From the NCBI GenBank assembly GCA_946410505.1, contig CAMKAP010000049.1, positions 1 to 10,864 on the forward strand: 10,864 bases of DNA, read 5' to 3'. The notes under the pieces are model-generated. The model was given only the letters and a program-made list of their open reading frames with translations. It was not told where the DNA came from and did no database searches. Numbering within the stretch: the first letter of the stretch is position 1; the number at the start of each line of letters is the position of its first letter. The stretch comes from an uncultured Clostridia bacterium. GTDB taxonomy: Bacteria; Bacillota_A; Clostridia; Oscillospirales; Oscillospiraceae. Positions 1 to 6,267 of the stretch are shown piece by piece. The position numbers were made by a program, and so were the translations under genes.

Positions 1-51
1 GGCACAATTCTGCCTCGGAATCTTTTTAAAGCTTCTTATTAGAAATTAGTA

Positions 52-936
52 TTAAATCTTAGGCAGCGAGGAAAGCCGGTTTTTCATCACCTCATTCAAA
101 AAAGCCTCGGCGGCGGGCGAACGCTCCGCCTTTCGCGGCGCGGCGATCCCGATTTCCACCTCACATAGGGGGCTGGTCGGCAGAGCCGCGATACCGCGAA
201 GGTCCAGATCATGGGCCAGAATGGCGTTATTGAAGCTCACGCCCAGACCGGCCGCCACCATGGCTCGGGTGGCGTGAATATCCACCGAGAGAAAACGCCC
301 CCGGGGTGCAAGGCCGTATGCCCGGAAGGCCCGGTTGTTATCCGTCTCCTGGCCGGGATAGGTGTCGATGTAGGGATCCTTCTCAAAATCCGCCAGCGGA
401 TAACAGCCCTCCTTCGCCCGGGGGTGGCGCTCCGGCACCCAGGCCATCAGCGGGTCGCGCCGCAGCGGGTAGAAGTCATAGTCCCCCTCCCGGCGGCTCA
501 CAATACAGAAGTCCACAGCGTGCTCGGCCAGGAGCACGTAGAATTCGCTGCTGCTGCCCATGAGAAAGCGGATCTCCAGCCCCGGATGCCGGGCGGAAAA
601 TCCCGCGACAGCCAGTGCCAGCCAGTCATAATAGGCGCTGTAGACGCTGCCGACCCGTATGACGCCGCTCTCCAGACCGCGCACCGCGCCGCTGCGCGCG
701 GCATACAGCTCCCCCAGGCGCGCAAGCTCCTTCACTGTCGGCAGGAGCCTTTCGCAGTCCTCCGTCGCCGTGACGCCGTTTCTGCCGCGCACCAGCAGCG
801 GAAAACCGCTCTCCGCCTCCAGCGCGGCCATCATCCGGCTGACGCCCGAGACGGTATAGCCCAGCTTCTCCGCCGCTGCGGTGATGCTGCCGCAGTCCAG
901 CACGCACAATAGCGCCGCGCATTTTTCCGTGTCCAT
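52..936 (-). CDS. LysR-family transcriptional regulator
   Basis: This is a 294-aa protein of normal LysR-type regulator length. It has an N-terminal winged helix-turn-helix (about residues 1-60, including the typical AAAEKLGYTVSGVSRMMAALE-like region) and a periplasmic-binding-protein-like effector domain (about residues 90-285). I chose the ATG at 936 rather than an upstream in-frame ATG at 1065. The HTH begins immediately after 936, an AAGGAA ribosome-binding site lies 7-8 nt upstream, and the longer form would add 43 residues translated from the promoter region. It is divergent from an EamA-family transporter, the usual arrangement for a LysR activator and its target, so it probably controls that transporter and itself. 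The effector cannot be read from the sequence. The family call is firm; the target is inferred. Confidence 0.93.
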   Translation of the reverse strand: MDTEKCAALLCVLDCGSITAAAEKLGYTVSGVSRMMAALEAESGFPLLVRGRNGVTATEDCERLLPTVKELARLGELYAARSGAVRGLESGVIRVGSVYSAYYDWLALAVAGFSARHPGLEIRFLMGSSSEFYVLLAEHAVDFCIVSRREGDYDFYPLRRDPLMAWVPERHPRAKEGCYPLADFEKDPYIDTYPGQETDNNRAFRAYGLAPRGRFLSVDIHATRAMVAAGLGVSFNNAILAHDLDLRGIAALPTSPLCEVEIGIAAPRKAERSPAAEAFLNEVMKNRLSSLPKI

Positions 937-951
937 CTCCGTGTTCCTTTC

Positions 952-978
952 TTGATCTTTTATCAATAACTTCTTGAT
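952..978. promoter_or_regulatory. Putative LysR-type operator (T-N11-A dyad plus second half-site)
   Basis: TTGAT-N5-ATCAA at 952-966 is a perfect dyad that fits the LysR T-N11-A rule (T953, A965). A third half-site, TTGAT at 974-978, makes a second dyad with ATCAA (962-966, N7 spacing). The first dyad is centred about 64-65 bp upstream of the transcription start expected from the transporter -10 box, the classic recognition-site position for LysR activators. It also lies just downstream of the predicted lysR start, which would allow autorepression. The motif is seen; its binding by the adjacent regulator is inferred. Confidence 0.6.
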
Positions 979-988
979 TATCTCTCGC

Positions 989-1017
989 TTTATGCAAGGA
1001 TAGCACAGGGCTATACT
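989..1017 (+). promoter_or_regulatory. Predicted promoter of the EamA transporter gene
   Basis: A good -10 box (TATACT, 1012-1017) is preceded at 17 bp by a poor -35 (TTTATG, 989-994). A strong -10 with a weak -35 is what an activator-dependent promoter looks like, and this fits the LysR-type dyad upstream. The transcript would start near 1023, about 27 nt before the ATG. Confidence 0.5.
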
Positions 1018-1026
1018 ACGTGTCAA
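997..1026 (-). promoter_or_regulatory. Predicted lysR promoter, overlapping the transporter promoter
   Basis: On the minus strand a consensus TTGACA (1026-1021) is followed 18 bp later by TATCCT (1002-997). The -35 box sits on the predicted start point of the divergent transporter gene, so the two promoters physically overlap and probably compete for RNA polymerase. Confidence 0.45.
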
Positions 1027-1049
1027 GAAACGATCCTGGAGGAACGGAC

Positions 1050-1964
1050 ATGAAAAAGAGCGCACTGACGCCGAGGGCGGCGGAGCTGTTGTTGGCGGGG
1101 GTGATCACCGCGCGGGCCAGCAGTTATCTGTTTTCCAAGCTTATCCTGAAAGGCATGGACATGTTCAATCTGCTGGGCGTACGCTTTACGCTGGCCACTG
1201 TGCTGCTGGGACTTCTGTTCTTCCCGCGTCTGACGCATCTGCGGAAGAACACCGTGGCGGCAGGCATGGTCATGGGCGGCATGTACTTTCTGGTGATGAC
1301 GGCGGAGCTCAGCGGCCTCAAGCGCATGGCCTCCGGCAGCGCCTCCTTCCTGGTCAACACGGCGATCGTGCTCGTTCCCCTGCTGCAGGCACTCCGGAAA
1401 CGACGCCTGCCGGAGGGGAAGGTGATCGGCTCGGTGCTGCTGGGCTTCGGCGGCGTGGCCGTTCTGACCCTGGGCGGCGGCCTGGGCTTCGGCGCGGGCG
1501 AGCGATGGTGCCTGCTGGCAGCCCTGCTCTACGCGTGCACAATCCTTGTGACCGACCGGCTCAGCCACAGCGGGATCGACACGCTGGCGGCGGGCATTGT
1601 GCAGGTGGCCACCATCGCCGCTTTGAGCCTTGCTGCGAGCTTTCTGACGGAGTCGCCCCGCCTGCCGGACAGCGCCGCGGAGTGGGTGGGGATCGGCATG
1701 CTCACCATCGTGTGCACGGGCTTTGGCTTCACACTGCAGCCCGTGGCCCAGAGTGGGACCAGTGCTGAGAAAACGGGCCTTTTCTGCGCACTGAACCCGA
1801 TGGTGGCCTCGTGCCTCGGCATCGTTTTCCTGCACGAGCCCTTCACCGCAAAGAGCCTTGTCGGCGGCATTCTGATCCTCTCCGCCATCCTCCTGGCGGA
1901 GCTGCCGAAGCCGCGGGGAAAGCTCCTGCGGCACAACGCCAAAGAGCAGCAAAGCCCCTGCTGA
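1050..1964 (+). CDS. EamA/DMT-superfamily transporter
   Basis: This is a 304-aa integral membrane protein of drug/metabolite-transporter size. It is built from two EamA repeats of about five membrane segments each (roughly residues 10-140 and 150-295). The second repeat ends in a typical segment around FLHEPFTAKSLVGG followed by a final hydrophobic helix. The family exports metabolites, amino acids or drugs from the cytoplasm; the substrate cannot be told here. The ATG at 1050 is chosen because GGAGGA lies 6 nt before it. An in-frame ATG at 1020 would start at or before the predicted transcription start. It is divergent from the LysR regulator that probably controls it, and a strong hairpin begins 2 bp after its stop. 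Confidence 0.9.
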   Translation: MKKSALTPRAAELLLAGVITARASSYLFSKLILKGMDMFNLLGVRFTLATVLLGLLFFPRLTHLRKNTVAAGMVMGGMYFLVMTAELSGLKRMASGSASFLVNTAIVLVPLLQALRKRRLPEGKVIGSVLLGFGGVAVLTLGGGLGFGAGERWCLLAALLYACTILVTDRLSHSGIDTLAAGIVQVATIAALSLAASFLTESPRLPDSAAEWVGIGMLTIVCTGFGFTLQPVAQSGTSAEKTGLFCALNPMVASCLGIVFLHEPFTAKSLVGGILILSAILLAELPKPRGKLLRHNAKEQQSPC

Positions 1965-1965
1965 C

Positions 1966-2002
1966 AAAACGCGCCTCCGGGTGAATCCCGGAGGCGCGTT
2001 TT
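1966..2002. terminator. Bidirectional hairpin terminator between converging genes
   Basis: There is a perfect 16-bp inverted repeat (1966-1981 with 1987-2002) around a 5-nt loop, TGAAT. The arms begin AAAA and end TTTT, so each strand gives a GC-rich stem finishing in a U run. It lies directly after the transporter stop and 15 bp beyond the copA stop, so it can end both converging transcripts. Confidence 0.88.
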
Positions 2003-2017
2003 GCTGTGTGCAGTCCT

Positions 2018-2215
2018 TTATCCCAGCACCTTGTAGTCCTGGGCCTCAACGGCGGCCTTCATGGTCTCGAAGTCCGCGGTGCCGGTGACGACGGCGGTGC
2101 CGCTCACATGGCTTACCACGGCCTCCTCCACGCCGTCCAGCGCCTCCAGCGCCTTCTTGACGCGGGCTTCGCAGTGGGGGCACATCATGCCCTCGATCTT
2201 CAAGGTAGTCGTCAT
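2018..2215 (-). CDS. Possible CopZ-like copper chaperone from an internal in-frame start in copA
   Basis: This reading begins at copA codon 773 and gives a 65-residue protein, the normal length of CopZ, with an MMCPHC metal-binding motif near its N-terminus and the beta-alpha-beta HMA pattern. The ATG at 2215 is preceded by AAAGGAGG (2231-2224) with an 8-nt gap, as good a ribosome-binding site as any in the window and better than that of copA itself. The frame is the same as copA, so readthrough from the main start gives the fused domain and internal initiation would give a soluble chaperone. The site is seen. Separate translation is inferred; the alternative is a recent copA-copZ gene fusion that kept the old signal. 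Confidence 0.5.
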   Translation of the reverse strand: MTTTLKIEGMMCPHCEARVKKALEALDGVEEAVVSHVSGTAVVTGTADFETMKAAVEAQDYKVLG

Positions 2216-4531
2216 ATTGTTTTCCTCCTTTGTCGTTTCGACAGGCAATTCGATTTCTTTTCCCTTGCGGGGCTTATCATGACTCGCGTCATGCATTTTG
2301 AACAGGTTCAGCCGCAGAGCGTTGGACACAACGCAGAAGCTGGAGAGGCTCATGGCCGCGGCCCCCAGCATGGGATTGAGCGTGAGTCCCGCCCAGGCAA
2401 AGCAGCCCGCGGCCACGGGGATGCAGACAGCGTTGTAGAAAAAGGCCCAGAACAGGTTCTCGTGGATGTTGCGCAGCGTGGCCCGGCTCAGGCGGATCGC
2501 CGCCGGCACATCCGCCAGGTTCGAGTGCATCAGCACCACGTCCGCCGCGTCGATGGCGATGTCCGCACCTGCGCCGATGGCGATGCCCATGTCCGCGCGG
2601 GTCAGGGCCGGGGCGTCGTTGATGCCGTCGCCCACCATGGCGACCCTGCCCAGCTCCTGCAGGGAGCGGATCACGCTCTCCTTTCCGTCGGGCAGCACAC
2701 CCGCAATCACCCGGTCCACCCCCGCCTCACGGCCGATGGCTTCGGCAGTGCGGGCGTTATCTCCGGTTAACATAACAACTTTAATCCCCAGGTTTTTCAG
2801 TTCCTGCACCGCCCGGGCACTGTCGGGCTTGATCACGTCCGCCACGCCGATGATCCCGAGGAACTGGCCGTTGCGGGAGAAGAACAGCGGTGTCTTTCCC
2901 GCGGAGGCCAGCGCGTCCGCCTGCTGCAAAGCGGCGGCAGGCAGCGCGGTCTGTTTTTCCATATAGGCTCTGCTGCCGCCGGTGAGTCTTTCGCCTGCGA
3001 GTGAAGCGCGCAGTCCGTTTCCGGGCAGGGCCTGAAAGTCCTCGACTGCCTCAGGCACAATGTCCCGCGCCTCGGCCCCCTGCAGGACGGCCCGGGCCAG
3101 CGGATGCTCGCTCCGGCTCTCCAGCGCGGCGGCCAGACGCAGAAGCTCCTGCTCCGTCACGCCCTCGGCGGGCAGCAGATCGGTCAGCTTCGGCTCGCCG
3201 GCGGTGATGGTGCCGGTCTTGTCCAGGGCCACAATGTCGATGCGGCCGGTCTCCTCCAGCGCGGCGGCGGTCTTGAAGAGAACGCCCTGCCTTGCGCCGA
3301 CGCCGTTACCCACCATGATGGCCACGGGCGTGGCAAGCCCCAACGCGCAGGGGCAGCTGATCACCAGCACGGAGATGCCCCGTGCCAGGGCAAAGCCGAT
3401 CTCCCGCCCCAGCAGCAGCCAGACAAGCGTCGTCACCAGGGCAATGGACATGACCACCGGCACGAACACGCCGGAGACCCTGTCCGCGATCTTGGCGATG
3501 GGCGCCTTGGTGGCCGCCGCGTCCGAGACCATGCGGATGATCTGACTCAGCGTGGTGTCCTCGCACACGCGGGTGGCTCTGCAGTGCAGGTAGCCCTCCC
3601 GGTTGATGGTGGCGGCGGAGACACGGTCTCCCTCCGCCTTGTCCACGGGGATGCTCTCCCCGGTGAGCGCGGATTCGTCCACCGCGCTGCCGCCCTCCAG
3701 CACCAGGCCGTCCACAGGGATACTCTCCCCGGGGCGCACCACGAACTCATCGCCCTCCTTGACCTGCTCGATGGGGACAGTTTTCTCCTGCCCGTTTATG
3801 AGCAGCGTCGCGGTTTTGGGAGCGATCTTCATCAGGCCCTTGAGGGCGTCGGTAGTCTTGCCCTTGCTTCTGGCCTCCAGAGTCTTGCCCACGGTGATGA
3901 GCGCCAGGATCATGGCAGCGGACTCAAAGTAAAACTCATGCATCCAGGGCATTGCGGCATCGGCCCCGCCCCGGAGCTGGGCGTCCGTCATGGCAAAGAG
4001 GGCATAGACGCTGTAAAGGAAGCTTGCAGAAGAGCCCAGGGCCACCAGCGTATCCATGTTGGGTGCCCGGTGGATGAGGCCCTTGAAGCCGCTGATGAAG
4101 AATTTCTGGTTGATGACCATGACGGTCACGGCAAGCAGCAGCTGCACAAGCCCCATGGCCACGTGGTTTCCGTCGAAAAACTTCGGCAGCGGCCAGCCCC
4201 ACATGCTGTGGCCCATGGAGAAGTACATCAGCACCAGCAGGAAGCCCACGGAATACGCAAGCCTGTGCAGCAGCTTCGGCGTCTCATGGTCTGCCAGCTC
4301 ATCCGCGTCCGGCGCAGCAACGCGTTTCTCCGCTCCCTTGGGGCTGGCGCCGTAGCCCGCGGCCTCCACCGCGGCCACGATGCTCTTTTCGTCGGCCGTT
4401 CCCTCTACGCCCATGGAGTTTGTCAGCAGGCTCACCGAGCAGGCCGTGACCCCCGGTACCGCGCCGACCGCCTTTTCCACCCGCGCCGAGCAGGCCGCGC
4501 AGCTCATGCCCGTTACGTTGTATTGTTTCAT
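2018..4531 (-). CDS. copA: Copper-translocating P1B-1 ATPase with C-terminal CopZ-like domain
   Basis: This 837-aa P-type ATPase exports Cu(I) from the cytoplasm using ATP. Visible parts in order are: an N-terminal HMA domain with GMSCAAC (Cys11, Cys14); membrane helices; actuator TGES (290-293); the transmembrane metal site CPC (393-395); phosphorylation motif DKTGT (437-441); the His-Pro of the nucleotide domain (476-477); GDGIND (634-639); YN (699-700); and MxxSS (727-731). The last two residue sets mark Cu(I) rather than Zn/Cd specificity. Unusually, after a charged linker (about 746-772) it continues into a second HMA domain with CPHC (784-787) that resembles a free CopZ chaperone. Its start lies 9 bp after csoR, with GGTGAGGG overlapping the csoR stop. 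It is regulated with csoR from the copper operator upstream. Confidence 0.97.
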   Translation of the reverse strand: MKQYNVTGMSCAACSARVEKAVGAVPGVTACSVSLLTNSMGVEGTADEKSIVAAVEAAGYGASPKGAEKRVAAPDADELADHETPKLLHRLAYSVGFLLVLMYFSMGHSMWGWPLPKFFDGNHVAMGLVQLLLAVTVMVINQKFFISGFKGLIHRAPNMDTLVALGSSASFLYSVYALFAMTDAQLRGGADAAMPWMHEFYFESAAMILALITVGKTLEARSKGKTTDALKGLMKIAPKTATLLINGQEKTVPIEQVKEGDEFVVRPGESIPVDGLVLEGGSAVDESALTGESIPVDKAEGDRVSAATINREGYLHCRATRVCEDTTLSQIIRMVSDAAATKAPIAKIADRVSGVFVPVVMSIALVTTLVWLLLGREIGFALARGISVLVISCPCALGLATPVAIMVGNGVGARQGVLFKTAAALEETGRIDIVALDKTGTITAGEPKLTDLLPAEGVTEQELLRLAAALESRSEHPLARAVLQGAEARDIVPEAVEDFQALPGNGLRASLAGERLTGGSRAYMEKQTALPAAALQQADALASAGKTPLFFSRNGQFLGIIGVADVIKPDSARAVQELKNLGIKVVMLTGDNARTAEAIGREAGVDRVIAGVLPDGKESVIRSLQELGRVAMVGDGINDAPALTRADMGIAIGAGADIAIDAADVVLMHSNLADVPAAIRLSRATLRNIHENLFWAFFYNAVCIPVAAGCFAWAGLTLNPMLGAAAMSLSSFCVVSNALRLNLFKMHDASHDKPRKGKEIELPVETTKEENNMTTTLKIEGMMCPHCEARVKKALEALDGVEEAVVSHVSGTAVVTGTADFETMKAAVEAQDYKVLG

Positions 4532-4540
4532 TCCCTCACC

Positions 4541-4873
4541 TTATTTCATCAGCTTCTGCAGCGTGTCCAGCAGCTCGTCCACGACCGCGTCGTTGCCGGC
4601 GCGCACGTCGTTCACCACGCAGGAGCGGATGTGCTGACTGAGGAGCTCCCGGCTGAAGGCGTTGAGCGCCGCGTTGGCAGCGGCCGCCTGCGCCAGAATG
4701 TCGGGGCAGTAGGCGCCCCGGTCCAGCATACCGCGCAGGCCGCGGATCTGCCCCTCGATCCGGCTGAGCCGGTTGCAGAGGGCCTTGTACTCCTCCGGGG
4801 AGCGCTCCTTCGTCCGGTGCAGGCTGTTTTCTCCTTCGCCTTCCGCCGGTGCACAGCAGCATTTTTCTTCCAT
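4541..4873 (-). CDS. csoR: CsoR-family copper-sensing repressor
   Basis: This is a 110-aa all-helical DUF156/CsoR repressor. The Cu(I) ligand set is intact: Cys56, His81 and Cys85, with the Cys-His spacing of 25 and His-Cys spacing of 4 seen in characterised CsoR proteins. The family signature RLSRIEGQIRGL is present at about residues 35-47. I chose the ATG at 4873, which has GAGGGAGAG just upstream; a longer in-frame start at 4927 would overlap the promoter and operator. Apo-CsoR represses and Cu(I) releases it from DNA, so this gene should control the csoR-copA operon. An odd feature is three consecutive cysteines near the N-terminus (residues 5-7), outside the conserved core. Confidence 0.95.
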   Translation of the reverse strand: MEEKCCCAPAEGEGENSLHRTKERSPEEYKALCNRLSRIEGQIRGLRGMLDRGAYCPDILAQAAAANAALNAFSRELLSQHIRSCVVNDVRAGNDAVVDELLDTLQKLMK

Positions 4874-4898
4874 TCTTCTCTCCCTCGCTTTCGGGCAT

Positions 4899-4927
4899 AT
4901 AATATACCCCCGCGGGGTATTTGTCAA
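4899..4927 (-). promoter_or_regulatory. csoR-copA promoter
   Basis: On the minus strand a consensus TTGACA (4927-4922) and TATTAT (4904-4899) are separated by 17 bp. Transcription would begin near 4892, giving a short leader before the csoR ATG at 4873. The spacer is occupied by the copper operator. Confidence 0.85.
4904..4920. promoter_or_regulatory. CsoR operator
   Basis: ATACCCCCGCGGGGTAT is an inverted repeat with 7-bp arms around a 3-nt centre. It has the TACCC...GGGTA form known for CsoR binding sites. It nearly fills the spacer between the -35 and -10 boxes, so bound repressor would block RNA polymerase. Binding is inferred from the motif and the adjacent csoR gene. Confidence 0.88.
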
Positions 4928-4974
4928 GCGTCATGTTCGAGAATTCTAACCGTCCGTATGACTATACTTTCTGC

Positions 4975-5003
4975 TTGAAAAGTCACGCATTCTGCAGTAA
5001 CAT
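4975..5003 (+). promoter_or_regulatory. Predicted promoter of the 78-aa zinc-ribbon gene
   Basis: TTGAAA (4975-4980) and TAACAT (4998-5003) are 17 bp apart and lie about 40 bp before the ATG at 5046. Both boxes are only moderately close to consensus, and TATACT at 4963-4968 is an alternative -10 box without an obvious -35. Confidence 0.45.
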
Positions 5004-5045
5004 GGTGACAGCGAAAGCGAAAATCAGCACAGGAGGCGAAACGCC

Positions 5046-5282
5046 ATGAAATGTCCCCGCTGCGGCCGGGAGCTCACGGTCGACTCCCATCGGAAAATTC
5101 CCCTTCTTATGTGTTATGACTGCGGCTATATCGAGGGCCGCACCAACGATGCCGATCTGACCGGTAAGGGCAACTTTGCCCGAATGCAGGAGCTGAATCT
5201 CAACGAGATGGCTTCCTTCCTCTCCGACGGTCTGGGTGTGGATCTGCAGGTCGTGACGAAATGGCTCAGCTCTGAGAGTTGA
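5046..5282 (+). CDS. Small zinc-ribbon protein of unknown function
   Basis: This 78-aa protein has two CxxC knuckles (Cys3/Cys6 and Cys23/Cys26) that should bind one zinc ion in the first 30 residues. A polar, probably helical C-terminal half follows. AGGAGG lies 9 nt before the ATG and coding bias looks normal, so it is a real gene. I do not recognise its family beyond the zinc ribbon. It is divergent from csoR and stands alone between its own predicted promoter and terminator, so neither neighbour gives a clear role. Zinc-ribbon proteins of this size commonly bind nucleic acid or another protein, but nothing here decides that. A link to copper is possible only by proximity. Confidence 0.85.
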   Translation: MKCPRCGRELTVDSHRKIPLLMCYDCGYIEGRTNDADLTGKGNFARMQELNLNEMASFLSDGLGVDLQVVTKWLSSES

Positions 5283-5290
5283 TCGTGCCG

Positions 5291-5318
5291 AAAAACGGAG
5301 GCGCCGCCTCCGTTTTTT
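5291..5318 (+). terminator. Intrinsic terminator of the zinc-ribbon gene
   Basis: There is a 12-bp perfect stem, AAAAACGGAGGC with GCCTCCGTTTTT, around a 3-nt loop, ending in six T residues. It begins 8 bp after the stop codon. The following rsmI promoter begins immediately beyond it, which isolates the two transcription units. Confidence 0.9.
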
Positions 5319-5319
5319 A

Positions 5320-5348
5320 TTGTCAAACAGCAGAGAATAAGATATACT
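5320..5348 (+). promoter_or_regulatory. Predicted rsmI operon promoter
   Basis: TTGTCA (5320-5325) and TATACT (5343-5348) have an ideal 17-bp spacer and lie just after the preceding terminator. The transcript would start near 5355, about 30 nt before the rsmI ATG. Confidence 0.75.
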
Positions 5349-5383
5349 GAATCGTCAGACTGAACAGATGCACGGAGGCTCTT

Positions 5384-6259
5384 ATGGACGAAATCACTGC
5401 CGGAACCTTATATATCGTCGCCACGCCCATCGGCAACTCCCGGGACATGTCCCCCCGGGGCATGCAGATCCTGACGGAGGCGGACATCATCGCGGCGGAG
5501 GATACGCGCCGCTCCATGGTGCTATTAAACAAGCTCGGCATCAAAAACAAGCTGGTGTCCAACCACAAGTTCAATGAGTACGGCAAAGCCAAATACTTCA
5601 TCAATGAGATGAAAGCGGGCAGGAGCGTGGCGGTCATCACCGACGCGGGCACGCCCTGCATTTCCGACCCTGGCAACGAACTCATCAAGGCCGCCGTAGA
5701 GGAGGGTATCCGTGTGGTGGGCATCCCCGGCTGCTGCGCCGCGGTAAACGCGCTGGCCATCTCCGGTTTTGACCTGAGCTCCTTCACCTTTTACGGATTC
5801 TTCCCCCGGGAAAACGCCGAGCGGCGGAAGCTCCTGGAGAAGCTGCGCCGGGGCGACACGCGCACCTTCGCGCTCTATGAGTCCCCCAAGCGCATCATGG
5901 ATCTGGTGGACTTCTTCATCTCGTCGGAGGCCGGGGTGCGCCTCTGCCTCTGTAACGACATGACCAAGCTCCATGAGATGAGCTTTCGCGGCACGCCCGA
6001 GGAGGTCAAGGAGCAGCTGCTGGCCAAGGGAAACTATGACAAGGGCGAATACGCCATCGTGTTGGAGGTCATGCCCGAATACGTATTCAACAAGGTGGAG
6101 CACACGGTCTCACCCGAGGCCATGCTGGTGGACGCCATGGTGGCCGGGGGTCTGAGCGGGAAGGAGGCCGTTGCCGCCGTGCTGGCCGACGAGAACAACT
6201 CCTACAGCAAAAACGAGCTCAAGGCCGCCGCCCTGCGGCTCAAGAACCTGTTCCAATAA
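5384..6259 (+). CDS. rsmI: 16S rRNA (cytidine-1402 2'-O)-methyltransferase
   Basis: This 291-aa protein is a tetrapyrrole-methylase-fold enzyme of the usual RsmI length. It methylates the ribose of C1402 in the decoding centre of 16S rRNA using S-adenosylmethionine, in the cytoplasm. Family motifs seen are GTLYIVATPIGN (7-18), AEDTRRS (38-44), ITDAGTPCISDPG (85-97) and YESPKR (165-170). The segment IPGCCAA (114-120) stands where most relatives have PGPSA, a mild variation. GGAGG lies 5 nt before the ATG and a good promoter is upstream. It heads a two-gene unit with another methyltransferase 8 bp downstream. Confidence 0.96.
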   Translation: MDEITAGTLYIVATPIGNSRDMSPRGMQILTEADIIAAEDTRRSMVLLNKLGIKNKLVSNHKFNEYGKAKYFINEMKAGRSVAVITDAGTPCISDPGNELIKAAVEEGIRVVGIPGCCAAVNALAISGFDLSSFTFYGFFPRENAERRKLLEKLRRGDTRTFALYESPKRIMDLVDFFISSEAGVRLCLCNDMTKLHEMSFRGTPEEVKEQLLAKGNYDKGEYAIVLEVMPEYVFNKVEHTVSPEAMLVDAMVAGGLSGKEAVAAVLADENNSYSKNELKAAALRLKNLFQ

Positions 6260-6267
6260 GATAAGAT

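Noticed and set aside
1..51. Short dyads (GGCA-N6-TGCC at 1-14) and AT-rich stretch at the left edge
   Set aside because: The arms are only 4 bp and nothing resembles a tRNA, attachment site or terminator; too little sequence is present to interpret.
937..1065. Longer N-terminus for the LysR regulator starting at 1065
   Set aside because: The 43 extra residues come from the promoter and operator region and precede the normal start of the HTH domain. The ATG at 936 has a good ribosome-binding site.
1023..1967. Antisense open frame of 314 codons opposite the EamA transporter
   Set aside because: Its composition is that of a mirror frame and it has no domain. The plus-strand frame has membrane segments, family motifs and a ribosome-binding site.
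4874..4927. Longer N-terminus for CsoR starting at 4927
   Set aside because: It would begin at the promoter -35 box, upstream of the expected transcription start, and would translate through the operator.
3104..4978. Long open frame (624 codons) antisense to copA and csoR
   Set aside because: Open antisense frames are expected opposite GC-rich genes. Its product is low-complexity (rich in Gly, His, Arg, Ala, Gln), has no recognisable domain, and lies opposite well-conserved CopA motifs.
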